Assembly: GCF_017312405.1 (NCBI RefSeq)
Contig: NZ_BLTG01000008.1
Span: 1 to 63,864 of the forward strand
Source of the DNA: Mycobacterium sp. PO1
GTDB taxonomy: Bacteria > Actinomycetota > Actinomycetes > Mycobacteriales > Mycobacteriaceae
Reading direction: 5' to 3'
Length of the DNA stretch: 63,864 nucleotides
Below the pieces are notes generated by a model, which was given only the letters and a program-made list of their open reading frames with translations, made no database searches and was not told the origin of the DNA. Shown here piece after piece: positions 44,664 to 53,327 of this stretch; the first letter of the stretch is position 1, and each line of letters opens with the position of its first letter. The translations under genes and the position numbers were made by a program.

Positions 44664-46141
44664 GCGCCCGGTTCGGCAGGGGGTTCGCGATGCCCCCCGC
44701 CCCTCGGGCGGCGCTCGCGCTGGGGACCCTGTTCCCGAGTGTCTGCGGTGCTGTGGTGATCGGCGTCATGGCCTCCCTGGGATTGCCGACCGGGTCAGCA
44801 CTGGCAGACCCGTCGGTACTGCGTACGAATGTGTGCGCCGCTGTCGTATACATGGTGGTCTCGATACCGTCGGCCTGCGTTCTGGGGTTGTGGTGGACCA
44901 CTGTTCCCGTGGGCTCCGATCAGTTGACGCGGCACGCCGTCCTGATGAGGATTCCCGCCCGCCTGACGTCAATCAGCGCGACGGTCTGGACGGTTGCGGC
45001 GGCCGTGCTGGTCACGGTCAACGGTCACCGGTTGTGGCTCGCGACGACGTTGGGCGTCTCGACACTGTTGGGGGCAACCGTCACCGCCACCCTGACGTAC
45101 TGGTGGTGCACGCGGATCTTGCGTCCGCACGTCGCGCCGGTGCTCACGCGGAATCCACCGCTGCGCCGGCAACGCCCCAGTCTTCGCACTCGAGCGGTGG
45201 CCGCGTGGGTGGTGGGCACCGGAGTGCCGCTGCTGATGCTGATGTTCGTCGCGGTCAGTTCGCTGGTGGTCGAGTACCCCGGGGATCGTCTGGCAGTGGT
45301 GGTCCTCGGTCTCGGCGGCGGCGCGGCGTTGAGCGGCTTGTTCGTGACGATCTTCACGGCGACCACGACCGCAGATCCGATCGAGGAGGTGCGCCGGGGG
45401 ATGTCGCGGATCGCCGACGGGCACTACGACGTCACGGTGCCCGTGTTCGACGCCTCGGAGCTGGGGCTCCTGCAGGCCGGTTTCAATGCGATGGCCGAAG
45501 GGCTGCGTGAGCGGGAGCGGCTGCGCGATCTGTTCGGCAGGCATGTCGGTCGTGACGTAGCGCGATTGGCCGAAGAGAATCAGTCGCCCCAGTTGGTCGG
45601 GGTCAACCGAGAGGTGGCGGTGCTGTTCGTGGACTTGGTGGGATCGACGAGGATGGCACTCCACATGGCCCCCGAGGAGCTCGTGGCGGTACTCAACAGC
45701 TTCTTCGCCGTGGTCGTGGACGTCGTGGAACGCCACAGCGGGTGGGTCAACAAGTTCGAAGGCGATGCTGCGCTGGCCGTGTTCGGTGCGCCACAGAGCA
45801 TTCCGGACCACGCCGGTTCGGCACTCGCGGCGGCGCGAGAGCTGTCGGCGACGATGGCATCGGCTGACCCGCGCATGGCAGCCGGGATCGGTGTATCCGC
45901 CGGAATCGCAGTGGCGGGCAACATCGGTGATCCACGCCGCTACGAGTACACCGTCGTCGGTGACCCGGTCAACGAGGCGGCCCGGCTGTCCGAATATGCG
46001 AAGAGCCACGGCGGAATCGCCGCGTCGGGGTCGACGCTGCAGCGGGCCGGCTCCGAAGAGGCGGCCCGCTGGCGCGTCGTCAGTTCGTGCATTCTCAGAG
46101 GACGCGACACCACGACCGACATCGCCATGCCCTCGGCCTAG
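44660..46141 (+). CDS. Membrane class III adenylate cyclase with HAMP domain
   Basis: This 493-aa protein has six N-terminal transmembrane helices (about residues 15-230), a HAMP linker (PIEEVRRGMSRIADGHYDVT) and a class III nucleotide cyclase domain (about 310-470). The cyclase domain shows VAVLFVDLVGSTRMALHMAP and NKFEGDAALAVFGAP, with both metal Asp residues, and YTVVGDPVNEAARLSEYAK. It resembles the Rv1318c-Rv1320c/Rv3645 group. The GTG at 44660 overlaps the lactonase stop; ATG 44690 with AGGGGG upstream is an equally good start. Co-transcription with catabolic genes is unusual and suggests that cAMP is made when the regulon is on. Confidence 0.88.
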   Translation: MSARFGRGFAMPPAPRAALALGTLFPSVCGAVVIGVMASLGLPTGSALADPSVLRTNVCAAVVYMVVSIPSACVLGLWWTTVPVGSDQLTRHAVLMRIPARLTSISATVWTVAAAVLVTVNGHRLWLATTLGVSTLLGATVTATLTYWWCTRILRPHVAPVLTRNPPLRRQRPSLRTRAVAAWVVGTGVPLLMLMFVAVSSLVVEYPGDRLAVVVLGLGGGAALSGLFVTIFTATTTADPIEEVRRGMSRIADGHYDVTVPVFDASELGLLQAGFNAMAEGLRERERLRDLFGRHVGRDVARLAEENQSPQLVGVNREVAVLFVDLVGSTRMALHMAPEELVAVLNSFFAVVVDVVERHSGWVNKFEGDAALAVFGAPQSIPDHAGSALAAARELSATMASADPRMAAGIGVSAGIAVAGNIGDPRRYEYTVVGDPVNEAARLSEYAKSHGGIAASGSTLQRAGSEEAARWRVVSSCILRGRDTTTDIAMPSA

Positions 46142-46186
46142 GGACCGCTGACGGCCGGCGCAGGCACGTCGCGTGCGGGTGGGTGC

Positions 46187-47491
46187 CTAGTTCTTCTGCT
46201 CCTTGTTGGCCATCTGATTGGCGAGGTTCTCGATGAAGGCGCCGTAGCCGACGCCGCCGTGGTCAGACATCACGGCGTCGTAGTCGTACTCCGGGGGCTC
46301 GCCGTTGTTGGGCCGCCACCCGCTGTCGGCGGTGCAGGATTTGAATCCCTCTTCGGGGAAGGCATACCAACGCCGGGCGTTGTGTTCGACGATCTTGGCT
46401 GCGTCTTCGTCCGGCACGGAGGCCAGCATCTCTTCGGCGCGTGCGCGGCTCTTGGGCCAGAACGAGTCGGAATGGGGATAGTCGCACTCCCAGGTGATGT
46501 TGTCGATGCCGATCTGATGGCGCATCGCGACGCCCACCTCGTCTTCGATGAAGCAGCCGGTGATGTTGCGGTGGAACAACTCCGACGGCGCGATTGTGGG
46601 ATGGATGTTCTGGTAGTACTTGTGCTTGCGCCACACGTAGTCGGCACGTTCGACGAGGTAGGGCATCCAGCCGATGCCGCCTTCGGAGAACGCGACCTTG
46701 AGGTTGGGATGCTTGTGGAAGACGGGGGAGAAGACCAGCTCGATCGCGGCGGCCATCGAGGTGGTGCCCATCAGGGTCACCATCACCGCAAACGGCGCCT
46801 CGGGTGCCGTGGACGGCGGCATCCCGCCGGAGCCGAAGTGCATGACCGCGGTCATGTTGGTCTCCTCGAGCGCGGACCAGACCGGATCCCAGTGCGTGGT
46901 GTGAAAGCTCGGGAGCCCGAGATTCATCGGGTTGTCGGGCAGTCCGACGGCGCGGCAGCCCTTGGCGGCATTGCGTTCGATCTCGGCGACCATCAACTGG
47001 GTGTCCCACAGCGGGCTGATCATCATCGGGATGAAGCGGGCGGGGTCGGTCGCGCACCACTCGTCGAGGGAGAAGTCGTTCCAGGCCTGGACACTCAGCA
47101 GGGCCAGATCCTTATCCTCGCCCTCGAGGAACACCGTTCCACAGAACCGGGGGAACGACGGGAAGCACAGCATGGCGTGCACGCCGTCGATGTCCATGTC
47201 CGCCAGCCGCGCTTTGGGGTCATAGCACCCCGGGATCATGTCGTCGTAACGCACCGGGTCGACGCCGAACTCCTCGGGAGACTTGCCGGCGACCGCATTC
47301 AATCCGATGTTCGGGTAACTGCGGCCTTCGTACACCCACTGATGCACCGGCGGCTTTCCTTCGCGGGGGAACTCCACGATTCGGGGGCCGTCCTCGATGT
47401 ACTTCTTCGGGAGCCGGTCCGTCCACACATGTGGAGGCTCGATCAGGTGGTCGTCGACGGACAGGAGCTTCATGGACGGTTGCAGCGGCAT
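46187..47491 (-). CDS. Amidohydrolase 2 (ACMSD-like) family protein
   Basis: This 434-aa TIM-barrel metal hydrolase of the amidohydrolase_2 family has SVDDHLIEPPHVW at the N-terminus (the metal-binding strand). It also has MHFGSGGMP, VAFSEGGIGWMPYLVERADY and WECDYPHSDSFWP, with the conserved late Asp/His. Members are decarboxylases (ACMSD type) or hydrolases, and mycobacterial ones often sit in catabolic clusters. AAGGA precedes ATG 47491. It is alone on its strand, with operator 47543-47569 shared with the small gene 47596-47790. Confidence 0.84.
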   Translation of the reverse strand: MPLQPSMKLLSVDDHLIEPPHVWTDRLPKKYIEDGPRIVEFPREGKPPVHQWVYEGRSYPNIGLNAVAGKSPEEFGVDPVRYDDMIPGCYDPKARLADMDIDGVHAMLCFPSFPRFCGTVFLEGEDKDLALLSVQAWNDFSLDEWCATDPARFIPMMISPLWDTQLMVAEIERNAAKGCRAVGLPDNPMNLGLPSFHTTHWDPVWSALEETNMTAVMHFGSGGMPPSTAPEAPFAVMVTLMGTTSMAAAIELVFSPVFHKHPNLKVAFSEGGIGWMPYLVERADYVWRKHKYYQNIHPTIAPSELFHRNITGCFIEDEVGVAMRHQIGIDNITWECDYPHSDSFWPKSRARAEEMLASVPDEDAAKIVEHNARRWYAFPEEGFKSCTADSGWRPNNGEPPEYDYDAVMSDHGGVGYGAFIENLANQMANKEQKN

Positions 47492-47542
47492 CGTCGGTCC
47501 TTCTCGGTCTCGGCTGTTAAGCTGGCGGTTGGCGCAGAACAA

Positions 47543-47569
47543 TAGAACAGATTCTGCTTATTTGACTAT
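47543..47569. promoter_or_regulatory. Operator site 10
   Basis: TAGAACA is followed after 13 bp by TGACTAT, a weaker right arm. It lies between the divergent amidohydrolase (start 47491) and the small 64-aa gene (start 47596), 52 and 26 bp from the starts. Confidence 0.68.
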
Positions 47570-47595
47570 AGCGCGACACGACAGGAAGGGCGAGT

Positions 47596-47790
47596 ATGGA
47601 CGCCGGCGACCGTATCCCGCATGACGACTGGGTCGATCAGGACCTTCTGACCCGTGACGAAGCCTCGGAGCGCCTGGTGGCCGAAATCGCCGAAGTGACG
47701 CGCAGGATTGAGGCGGGTGAGGGCGACGAGCTGATGGAGCGCCGGTTGTCCGGCATGAAAGAAGCCCTCGAGCATTACCGCAACCGCTGA
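47596..47790 (+). CDS. Small 64-aa protein of unknown function under its own operator
   Basis: This 64-aa protein is acidic, helical and highly charged (DDWVDQDLLTRDEASERLVA then EIAEVTRRIEAGEGDEL), with no membrane segment. AGGAAGG stands 7 bp before the ATG. It has its own promoter and operator (47543-47569) and faces the convergent acyl-CoA dehydrogenase gene 7 bp away. Predicted coiled helices point to a protein-protein adaptor. I recognise no named family. The spacing, codon use and ribosome-binding site make it a real gene. Confidence 0.72.
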   Translation: MDAGDRIPHDDWVDQDLLTRDEASERLVAEIAEVTRRIEAGEGDELMERRLSGMKEALEHYRNR

Positions 47791-47797
47791 GCGCGCA

Positions 47798-48937
47798 TCA
47801 CTTCCGCGGCAACCCGAGCACCCGCTGCGCGACGATGTTGCGCTGGACCTGCGCGGTACCGCCATAGATGCCCGCGGCGCGCGACCACACGTAGAGGTCC
47901 CACTCCAGGCCCTCGGCCACCAGCGGGTCGCTTCCCCGCAGGTCCATCGTGGTGTGGCCGAACGTCTGGTCGGCCCGGGCCATCAGCAGCTTGTCCACCG
48001 AGCCCTCGGCGCCGGGGAGTGCGCCGTTGACGCGGTCGGTCAGTGAACGCTGCACCTTCACCTGCAACGCTCTCAGCTCGGTATACGCCTCACCGAGCCG
48101 GCTTCGTGCCGAGGGGGTGTCCGGCAGGCGGCCGGACCGCACGTCATCCTCGAGCGCGCGCAGCTGCACGGCGAGACGGCTGATCCAGTTGATGTCGCTG
48201 GGTCCGCGTTCGTAGGCCAGCAGCTGGTTCGCGATCGACCAGCCCTGACCCCGCTCGCCCAGCAGGTTCTCGACGGGTACGTCGACGTCGGTGAAGGTCA
48301 CCTCCGCGAACTCGCGGTTGCGCGCGGCGTTCACGATCGGGGCCACCTCGATGCCCGACGTCGACATCGGTACCAGCAGAACCGAGATGCCGGCATGCTT
48401 GGCGGCCTCGGGTTCGGTACGACACAGCAGGAAGCACCAGTCCGCCACGGCGGCGAAGCTGGTCCATATCTTGCGACCGTTGATGCGGAACATCGATCGA
48501 CCGTCGACCTCGACAACCTCGGCCCTCGTGGTGAGACTGGCGAGATCCGAGCCCGCCTCGGGCTCGCTGAACCCCTGACACCAGCGCACCGCTCCGGACA
48601 GCAGCCCCGGAAGCAGCTCATTGCGCTGCTGGTCCGAGCCGAACAGGCGAAGCGCATTCGACAGATGGCCCACACCCTCGATCGGAGGGGCGCCCGAACG
48701 GCCGAGTTCGTCGTTCAGGATCGCCTCGTAGATGGGCGACAGGCCGTGGCCGCCGTACTCCTCGGGGAACGACAGGCCGATGTAGCCGGCCTCGTACAGC
48801 GTGTGGTGCCAGGCGTTGGCGGCGTCCGCCCGCGCGCCGGGATCGTCGGGGATCACCGCTTCGGCCGCGTGTTCAGCCAGCCAGGTGCGCAGGCGAGCGC
48901 GGAACTCGGCTTCCTCGGGGGTATCGGTGAAATCCAT
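47798..48937 (-). CDS. Acyl-CoA dehydrogenase, alpha-type subunit (FadE26-like)
   Basis: This 379-aa acyl-CoA dehydrogenase has the FAD/substrate segment WCQGFSEPEAGSDLASLTTR, GRKIWTSFAAVADW and the C-terminal YGGTAQVQRNIVAQRVLGLP. The Glu position before GGT is Gly, as in its FadE26-type relatives. It lies 9 bp from a beta-type gene (48947-49993) and behind a ferredoxin gene. This is the same gene order type as Rv3503c-Rv3505 (fdxD-fadE26-fadE27). The two probably form an alpha2beta2 heterotetramer that dehydrogenates a branched acyl-CoA. Confidence 0.88.
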   Translation of the reverse strand: MDFTDTPEEAEFRARLRTWLAEHAAEAVIPDDPGARADAANAWHHTLYEAGYIGLSFPEEYGGHGLSPIYEAILNDELGRSGAPPIEGVGHLSNALRLFGSDQQRNELLPGLLSGAVRWCQGFSEPEAGSDLASLTTRAEVVEVDGRSMFRINGRKIWTSFAAVADWCFLLCRTEPEAAKHAGISVLLVPMSTSGIEVAPIVNAARNREFAEVTFTDVDVPVENLLGERGQGWSIANQLLAYERGPSDINWISRLAVQLRALEDDVRSGRLPDTPSARSRLGEAYTELRALQVKVQRSLTDRVNGALPGAEGSVDKLLMARADQTFGHTTMDLRGSDPLVAEGLEWDLYVWSRAAGIYGGTAQVQRNIVAQRVLGLPRK

Positions 48938-48946
48938 GATCCTCGT

Positions 48947-49993
48947 CTAGCTCAGCTCGCGGTCGGTGAGTCGCATGTCCGCAATGGCCGCGTACTGGAC
49001 ACTCTCGTCGCCGAACAGCCTGCGGTTGAGCAGGGTTCGGCGCAGGCGCAGGTGCGCCGCGTGCTCCCAGGTGATCGAGATGCCGCCGAGCACCTGCATC
49101 GCGGTCTCGACCACATCGCGACCGGAGGCCGACGCGTAGGCCTTCGCTGTCCGTGCGGCAAGCAATGCCTGGTCTGCGGGCAGATGGTCGACAGCCCAGG
49201 CGGCGTGCCACACACAGCTGCGTGCGCCCTCCATACGCACCAGCGAGTCGGCAAGCAGATGTTGAACGGCCTGGAACGTGCCGATCTTGACGCCGAACTG
49301 CACTCGCTCACCCGCGTACCGAACGGCGTCATCGAGCGCGCCGGCCATGACGCCGACGAGATCGGCCGCCACCGCGGTCAACGCCAGCGCCTGCACCGAC
49401 ATCCACCGATCGGCGGAGATCGGATCGCCCAGCGGCGTCGCAGAGTCGAGTTCGTCGGCGGCCACCGTGCGCACGCTGCGGGTGAGATCGAGACCGGCAT
49501 CGGAGACCGCCGCGGTGAGCGCCGCCGACGTCAGGCGCCGGTTGTCACCGTCTCGGACGGCGAACAGCACGCTGGTCGCACCGGCTGTGTCGACGGCGAT
49601 ACCGTTGTCGACGGAATCGGCGAAATCTGCCAGATCCCCGGCCAGCACGGGCGCCATCCGCAGGGTGCCTTCGGCGACCAGCTCGACTTCTTTGTCGGCA
49701 CCCGCGGCGTGCAGCAGCTCGGTGGTCAGCACCGCCTGCCCGAGCACGGGTACCGCGGTCAGGGCGCGCCCCAATTCCTCGAGAGCTAACGCGATCTCGA
49801 CGCCGCTGGCGTCCAGGCCGCACGACTCCGGTGCCCGCAGCGCCGGGAGGCCGAGGTCGACGATGCGCCTCCACTGGCCGTCGAGGCGGTCGCCGGAAGC
49901 CACGTCGTCGGCGTTGTCGGTCGCCATCGACGTCGCCAGCCGCGCCGTCGTGTCGCGGAGCATCTCCTGCTCAGCGGTCAACCCGATGTGCAT
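48947..49993 (-). CDS. Acyl-CoA dehydrogenase, beta-type subunit (FadE27-like)
   Basis: This 348-aa shorter acyl-CoA dehydrogenase-fold protein has VQFGVKIGTFQAVQHLLADS and the C-terminal QVLGGISITWEHAAHLRLRR. These are the marks of the beta subunit of mycobacterial heteromeric dehydrogenases. Its N-terminal FAD region is degenerate compared with the alpha subunit. ATG 49993 lies 11 bp after the ferredoxin stop. Partner: 47798-48937. Confidence 0.87.
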   Translation of the reverse strand: MHIGLTAEQEMLRDTTARLATSMATDNADDVASGDRLDGQWRRIVDLGLPALRAPESCGLDASGVEIALALEELGRALTAVPVLGQAVLTTELLHAAGADKEVELVAEGTLRMAPVLAGDLADFADSVDNGIAVDTAGATSVLFAVRDGDNRRLTSAALTAAVSDAGLDLTRSVRTVAADELDSATPLGDPISADRWMSVQALALTAVAADLVGVMAGALDDAVRYAGERVQFGVKIGTFQAVQHLLADSLVRMEGARSCVWHAAWAVDHLPADQALLAARTAKAYASASGRDVVETAMQVLGGISITWEHAAHLRLRRTLLNRRLFGDESVQYAAIADMRLTDRELS

Positions 49994-50004
49994 TGTCGCG
50001 GTGC

Positions 50005-50202
50005 CTAGTCGTCTTCGAGCAGTGTCAGAGCGATCTTCGGGCACAGTTGCACGGCCGAACGCACATCCTCTTCGCGAGCCGGGGGAACTTCGTCGACAGT
50101 GACCACAGCCAGGTCCTCGTCATCGAGGTCGAAGACATCCGGAGCAATCCCGACGCAGACCGCATTCGACTCGCAGAGATCGCGATCCACCTCTACTCGC
50201 AT
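50005..50202 (-). CDS. Small 3Fe-4S ferredoxin, P450 redox partner candidate
   Basis: This 65-aa ferredoxin has the pattern CESNAVC followed later by LCPKIAL. The motif is CxxNxxC with Asn where a fourth Cys would be, plus a CP motif, so a 3Fe-4S or labile cluster is expected. AAGGGG stands 7 bp before ATG 50202. Such variant ferredoxins are common next to mycobacterial P450s. Three P450 genes belong to this regulon and no other ferredoxin is encoded in the window. It opens the operon ferredoxin-FadE-FadE. Confidence 0.9.
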   Translation of the reverse strand: MRVEVDRDLCESNAVCVGIAPDVFDLDDEDLAVVTVDEVPPAREEDVRSAVQLCPKIALTLLEDD

Positions 50203-50255
50203 CCCGTACCCCTTCCTGGTGTCGAGCCGTGGCAGTCTGCCATGATACTGAATGA

Positions 50256-50282
50256 TAGAACGAATAATGTTCAACTGTTACA
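50256..50282. promoter_or_regulatory. Operator site 11
   Basis: TAGAACG and TGTTACA are 13 bp apart. The inner TGTTCAA lies 5 bp after the left arm and makes a strong 7-5-7 palindrome. The site ends 13 bp before the SDR start (50296) and lies 53 bp from the divergent ferredoxin start (50202). Confidence 0.78.
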
Positions 50283-50295
50283 TCCAGGAGGAACC

Positions 50296-51090
50296 ATGGG
50301 CCGCCTCGACGATCGAAACGCGATGGTCACCGGTGGGGCGCAAGGCCTCGGCCGGGCGATCTCGCGGCGGCTTGCCGGCGAAGGAGCGAGAGTCACGGTC
50401 GTCGACCTGAACGAGGACAAAGCCGCCGAATGCGTCGGGCTCATCGAGAGCGACGGCGGCACCGCCTCGTTCGTGAAGGCCAACGTGGCCAAGCGCGACG
50501 ACATCGCCGCGGCGGTCGAGGCCGCCGCGGCAGGTGGTGCATTGCATGTGCTGGTGAACGCGGCGCAGTACTTCGCGATGCCGAAAGCTCTGGAACTCGT
50601 GTCCGACAAGGACTGGGAATTGTCCGAGGCCACCGGCCCGAAGGCAACCTTTCGTTTCATGCAACTGGCGCATCCGTTCCTGAAGGCGGCGGGAAAGGCC
50701 TCGGTCATCAACTTCGTGTCCGGCTCCGCGCTGGGCGGAATCGCCTACACCGGGCCGTATTCGGCGGCGAAGGGCGCAATCGGCGCGTTGACCAAGGTGG
50801 CCGCCAACGAGTGGGCGGCTCATGGCATCCGGGTCAACGCGGTCTGTCCGTTCGCGTTGACCGACGTGCAGCGCGACATGATCGGTACCGAGTGGGACAA
50901 CTACACCCGCACCGCGGAGGCCTCACCTATGAAGCGCGGCGCCGATCCGGACGCCGAGATCGCACCGGCGGTGGCGTTCCTGGCCAGTGACGACGCCGCT
51001 TTCGTCACGGGGACCGTGCTGCACATCGACGGCGGGATGACCGAATTGTCCACCGTCGATTACTCGAAGTCGCCCGGCGTGTTCGAATAG
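50296..51090 (+). CDS. SDR family oxidoreductase
   Basis: This 264-aa classical SDR has AMVTGGAQGLGRAISRRLAG, VNAAQYFAM (variant NNAG), FVSGSALGGIAYT (Ser) and YSAAKGAIGAL. AGGAGG stands 5 bp before ATG 50296. It is comparable in position with the SDR Rv3502c beside fdxD/fadE26/fadE27 in M. tuberculosis, which supports a role with the neighbouring dehydrogenase pair. A second SDR follows after 86 bp. Confidence 0.86.
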   Translation: MGRLDDRNAMVTGGAQGLGRAISRRLAGEGARVTVVDLNEDKAAECVGLIESDGGTASFVKANVAKRDDIAAAVEAAAAGGALHVLVNAAQYFAMPKALELVSDKDWELSEATGPKATFRFMQLAHPFLKAAGKASVINFVSGSALGGIAYTGPYSAAKGAIGALTKVAANEWAAHGIRVNAVCPFALTDVQRDMIGTEWDNYTRTAEASPMKRGADPDAEIAPAVAFLASDDAAFVTGTVLHIDGGMTELSTVDYSKSPGVFE

Positions 51091-51176
51091 CCCACGGTGA
51101 CGCGACAATCGGTGTCCGCTCGCTTCTCCTACGATGACCGGTACCGAGCTCAGTCTCCGAGGAGTGGTGAACAGCG

Positions 51177-52019
51177 ATGTCGAACGTGGCAGTGGTTACC
51201 GGCGGCGCCGGGGGGATGGGGCTGGCTGCGGCGCATGTCCTCGGCCGTGACAGCGCGGTTGTGATCAGCGACGTCGATCCCGACCGTCTGCGCGCCGCGG
51301 AACGCGAACTCGGCGAAGCTGGGATCGCGTGCACGGCCACCGTCTGCGACATCACCGACCGTGGCTCGGTGGCCGCGCTCGTCGACCTGGCCCGACAGGT
51401 CGGCACCGTGACATCGGTCGTACACGCCGCCGGGGTCAGCCCGAGCATGGGCTCGGCGGACCTCGTCGTGAAGGTCAACGCTCTGGGAACGATCCTGATC
51501 GACCAGGCCTTTCTCGCCATAGCGCACCCGGGAATGGGCGTGGTCAACGTGGCGTCGGTCGCCGGGCATCAACTCCCGGCGTTTCTCGCTCCGGTCTGGA
51601 GCTACAGGCGAGCAACGGCCGACACCGACAGGTTTGTCACCCAGCTGCTCAGATTGTGCAACCTGGCTCCCCGAGCGCGACGACCACAACTGGCCTACGT
51701 GCTGTGCAAGAACTTCGTGATCTGGTACAGCAAGTCGATGGCTGCCGACTTCGGAGTGAAGGGGGCGCGGGTGCTCTCGGTGTCTCCGGGATCCTTCGAC
51801 ACCACCATGGGCCGGCTCGAGAAGAATGTCGGCGCGGGTGCGTTGGCGCAGCTCGGGGCGCTCAAACGGTTCGGCCATCCCGCCGAGATCGCCGAGCTCC
51901 TGGCGTTCTGCGCCAGCGACAAACCCGGATACCTCACCGGAACCGACATCGTCTGCGACGGTGGCGTCATGGCCGCCATGAGGATGGCGGACATGCTCAC
52001 ACTCGCTCGCCGTCAGTGA
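51177..52019 (+). CDS. SDR family oxidoreductase, divergent
   Basis: This 280-aa SDR has AVVTGGAGGMGLAAAHVLGR and HAAGVSPSMG, with the catalytic Ser in VVNVASVAGHQL. An inserted segment of about 45 residues comes before the Tyr/Lys pair in AYVLCKNFVIWYSKSMAADF. The insert is like that of the 41597 SDR, so both may take bulky ring substrates. GAGGAG lies about 13 bp before ATG 51177. No operator was found in the 86-bp gap, so it may be read from the 50296 promoter. Confidence 0.83.
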   Translation: MSNVAVVTGGAGGMGLAAAHVLGRDSAVVISDVDPDRLRAAERELGEAGIACTATVCDITDRGSVAALVDLARQVGTVTSVVHAAGVSPSMGSADLVVKVNALGTILIDQAFLAIAHPGMGVVNVASVAGHQLPAFLAPVWSYRRATADTDRFVTQLLRLCNLAPRARRPQLAYVLCKNFVIWYSKSMAADFGVKGARVLSVSPGSFDTTMGRLEKNVGAGALAQLGALKRFGHPAEIAELLAFCASDKPGYLTGTDIVCDGGVMAAMRMADMLTLARRQ

Positions 52020-52082
52020 TTCACCGAAAGTGCCCGGGATCGGGTCTGCGGACCAGTGCCCCGAGCGCGCTGCGGTATCGGA

Positions 52083-53276
52083 TCAGCGCAGCATCATCTC
52101 GACGCTGGTGTAGCCGCGGACCGTGGCTGTCAACACCCGTTCGTGTGCGCCGATCGCGTAGTTGGGGAACTTCTTGGCCACGGCCTCGAACACCATCTGC
52201 GCTTCGCGGCGGGCCAGCCACTGACCCAGACAGATGTGGATGCCCCAGCCGAAGTAGACGTCGGTGCCGCGCGGCCGGTCGAGGATGAAGCGATCGGGGT
52301 CGTCGTAGCGGCGCTCGTCACGGTTGGCGCTTCCGAGCAGCAGCAGCACCCAGTCGCCTGCCTCCATCGTCACGCCGTGCAGTTCGACGCGCCGAGTCAG
52401 CGTGCGTGCCACCCAGTGACTGGGCGTGTCGTAACGCAAGGCTTCGTTGACGGCGGCCGGAATGAGACTGTGGTCGTGGACGATTCGCTGCCACTGGTCG
52501 GGATGATCGTGCATGGCGACCAAGCCGTTGGAGATCAGCTTCTGGGTGGTTTCGGACCCGGCGGCCGACAGCAGGTTGCAGAACATCAGAACTTCATGCG
52601 GCGTCAGTGCCCTGTCGTCACCGATCTCGGGATCGTGAAACGTGGCCTGCAGGACGATGCTGATCAGATCGTCTCCGGGCTCGGTGCGCCTGGCCTCGAT
52701 GAGATCGCCGATGTAGGAACTGATCCTGCGGTTGGCCTCGATGGCGCTCGGTGGCATCGTGACCTCACCCTCGTGTCGGGTGAGAAACGCTTCCCACCAG
52801 ACGCGTAGCTGTTCGCGATCGGCGTGCGGGACGCCGAGCAGGTCACCGATGACATCGGTGGGAACGGAGAAGGCGAACGCCTCCATGGCATCCACGGTGG
52901 TTCCCGGTGTCAGCCGGTCGAGATGATGGTCGACCACCCGCTGCAGTGCGCCCTCCATGGCTGTGACCGCACGCGGCGTGAAGAAGCCCTTCAGCACGCC
53001 GCGGATCCGGTCGTGGCGGGGTGGGTCCATCGAGATGACCGAGTATTTGCGCCCGTCGTCATCAGGGTTCTCCGGCGCCGGTCCCAGTTTGGAGGAGTAG
53101 GTCTCCCAGTCGCGCAGTGCGCTCGCGACGTCGGCGAAGCGGGACAGCACCCACCAGCGTTCTCCCGGGTCGCGGTAGACGGGGGCTTCGGTGCGCAACC
53201 GGCGGTACACCGGGTAGGGGTCGTCGAAGATCGCCTTGGAGAAGGGGGAGTAGGTCAACTCGCTGGTCGCGGGCAC
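52083..53276 (-). CDS. Cytochrome P450
   Basis: This 397-aa soluble P450 has the I-helix motif LSAAGSETTQKLISN, the ExxR motif in NEALRYDTPS and the heme ligand motif FGWGIHICLGQWLARREAQ. Earlier, ISMDPPRHDRIRGVLKGFF is typical of bacterial class I P450s. The start is a GTG at 53276 without a clear ribosome-binding site, 20 bp after operator 53297-53323, so a leaderless transcript is likely. It is a single gene and probably takes electrons from the ferredoxin at 50005. Confidence 0.92.
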   Translation of the reverse strand: MPATSELTYSPFSKAIFDDPYPVYRRLRTEAPVYRDPGERWWVLSRFADVASALRDWETYSSKLGPAPENPDDDGRKYSVISMDPPRHDRIRGVLKGFFTPRAVTAMEGALQRVVDHHLDRLTPGTTVDAMEAFAFSVPTDVIGDLLGVPHADREQLRVWWEAFLTRHEGEVTMPPSAIEANRRISSYIGDLIEARRTEPGDDLISIVLQATFHDPEIGDDRALTPHEVLMFCNLLSAAGSETTQKLISNGLVAMHDHPDQWQRIVHDHSLIPAAVNEALRYDTPSHWVARTLTRRVELHGVTMEAGDWVLLLLGSANRDERRYDDPDRFILDRPRGTDVYFGWGIHICLGQWLARREAQMVFEAVAKKFPNYAIGAHERVLTATVRGYTSVEMMLR

Positions 53277-53296
53277 GGGGGCAGTCTATCATTCGA

Positions 53297-53323
53297 CTGA
53301 ACAATCGGACGAATAGTGACTAG
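53297..53323. promoter_or_regulatory. Operator site 12
   Basis: CTGAACA and TGACTAG are separated by 13 bp. TCGGACG inside is a weak second left arm. It lies 20 bp before the P450 start and 4 bp past the stop of the upstream glyoxalase-like gene, so it controls the P450 only. Confidence 0.6.
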
Positions 53324-53327
53324 TTGA

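Noticed and set aside
46164..46176. Possible hairpin (GCACG/CGTGC) between convergent cyclase and amidohydrolase genes
   Set aside because: The stem is only 5 bp, which is expected by chance in GC-rich DNA, and no U tract follows.
51091..51176. An operator in front of the SDR gene at 51177
   Set aside because: No arm pair with the right spacing is present. Read-through from 50296 is simpler.
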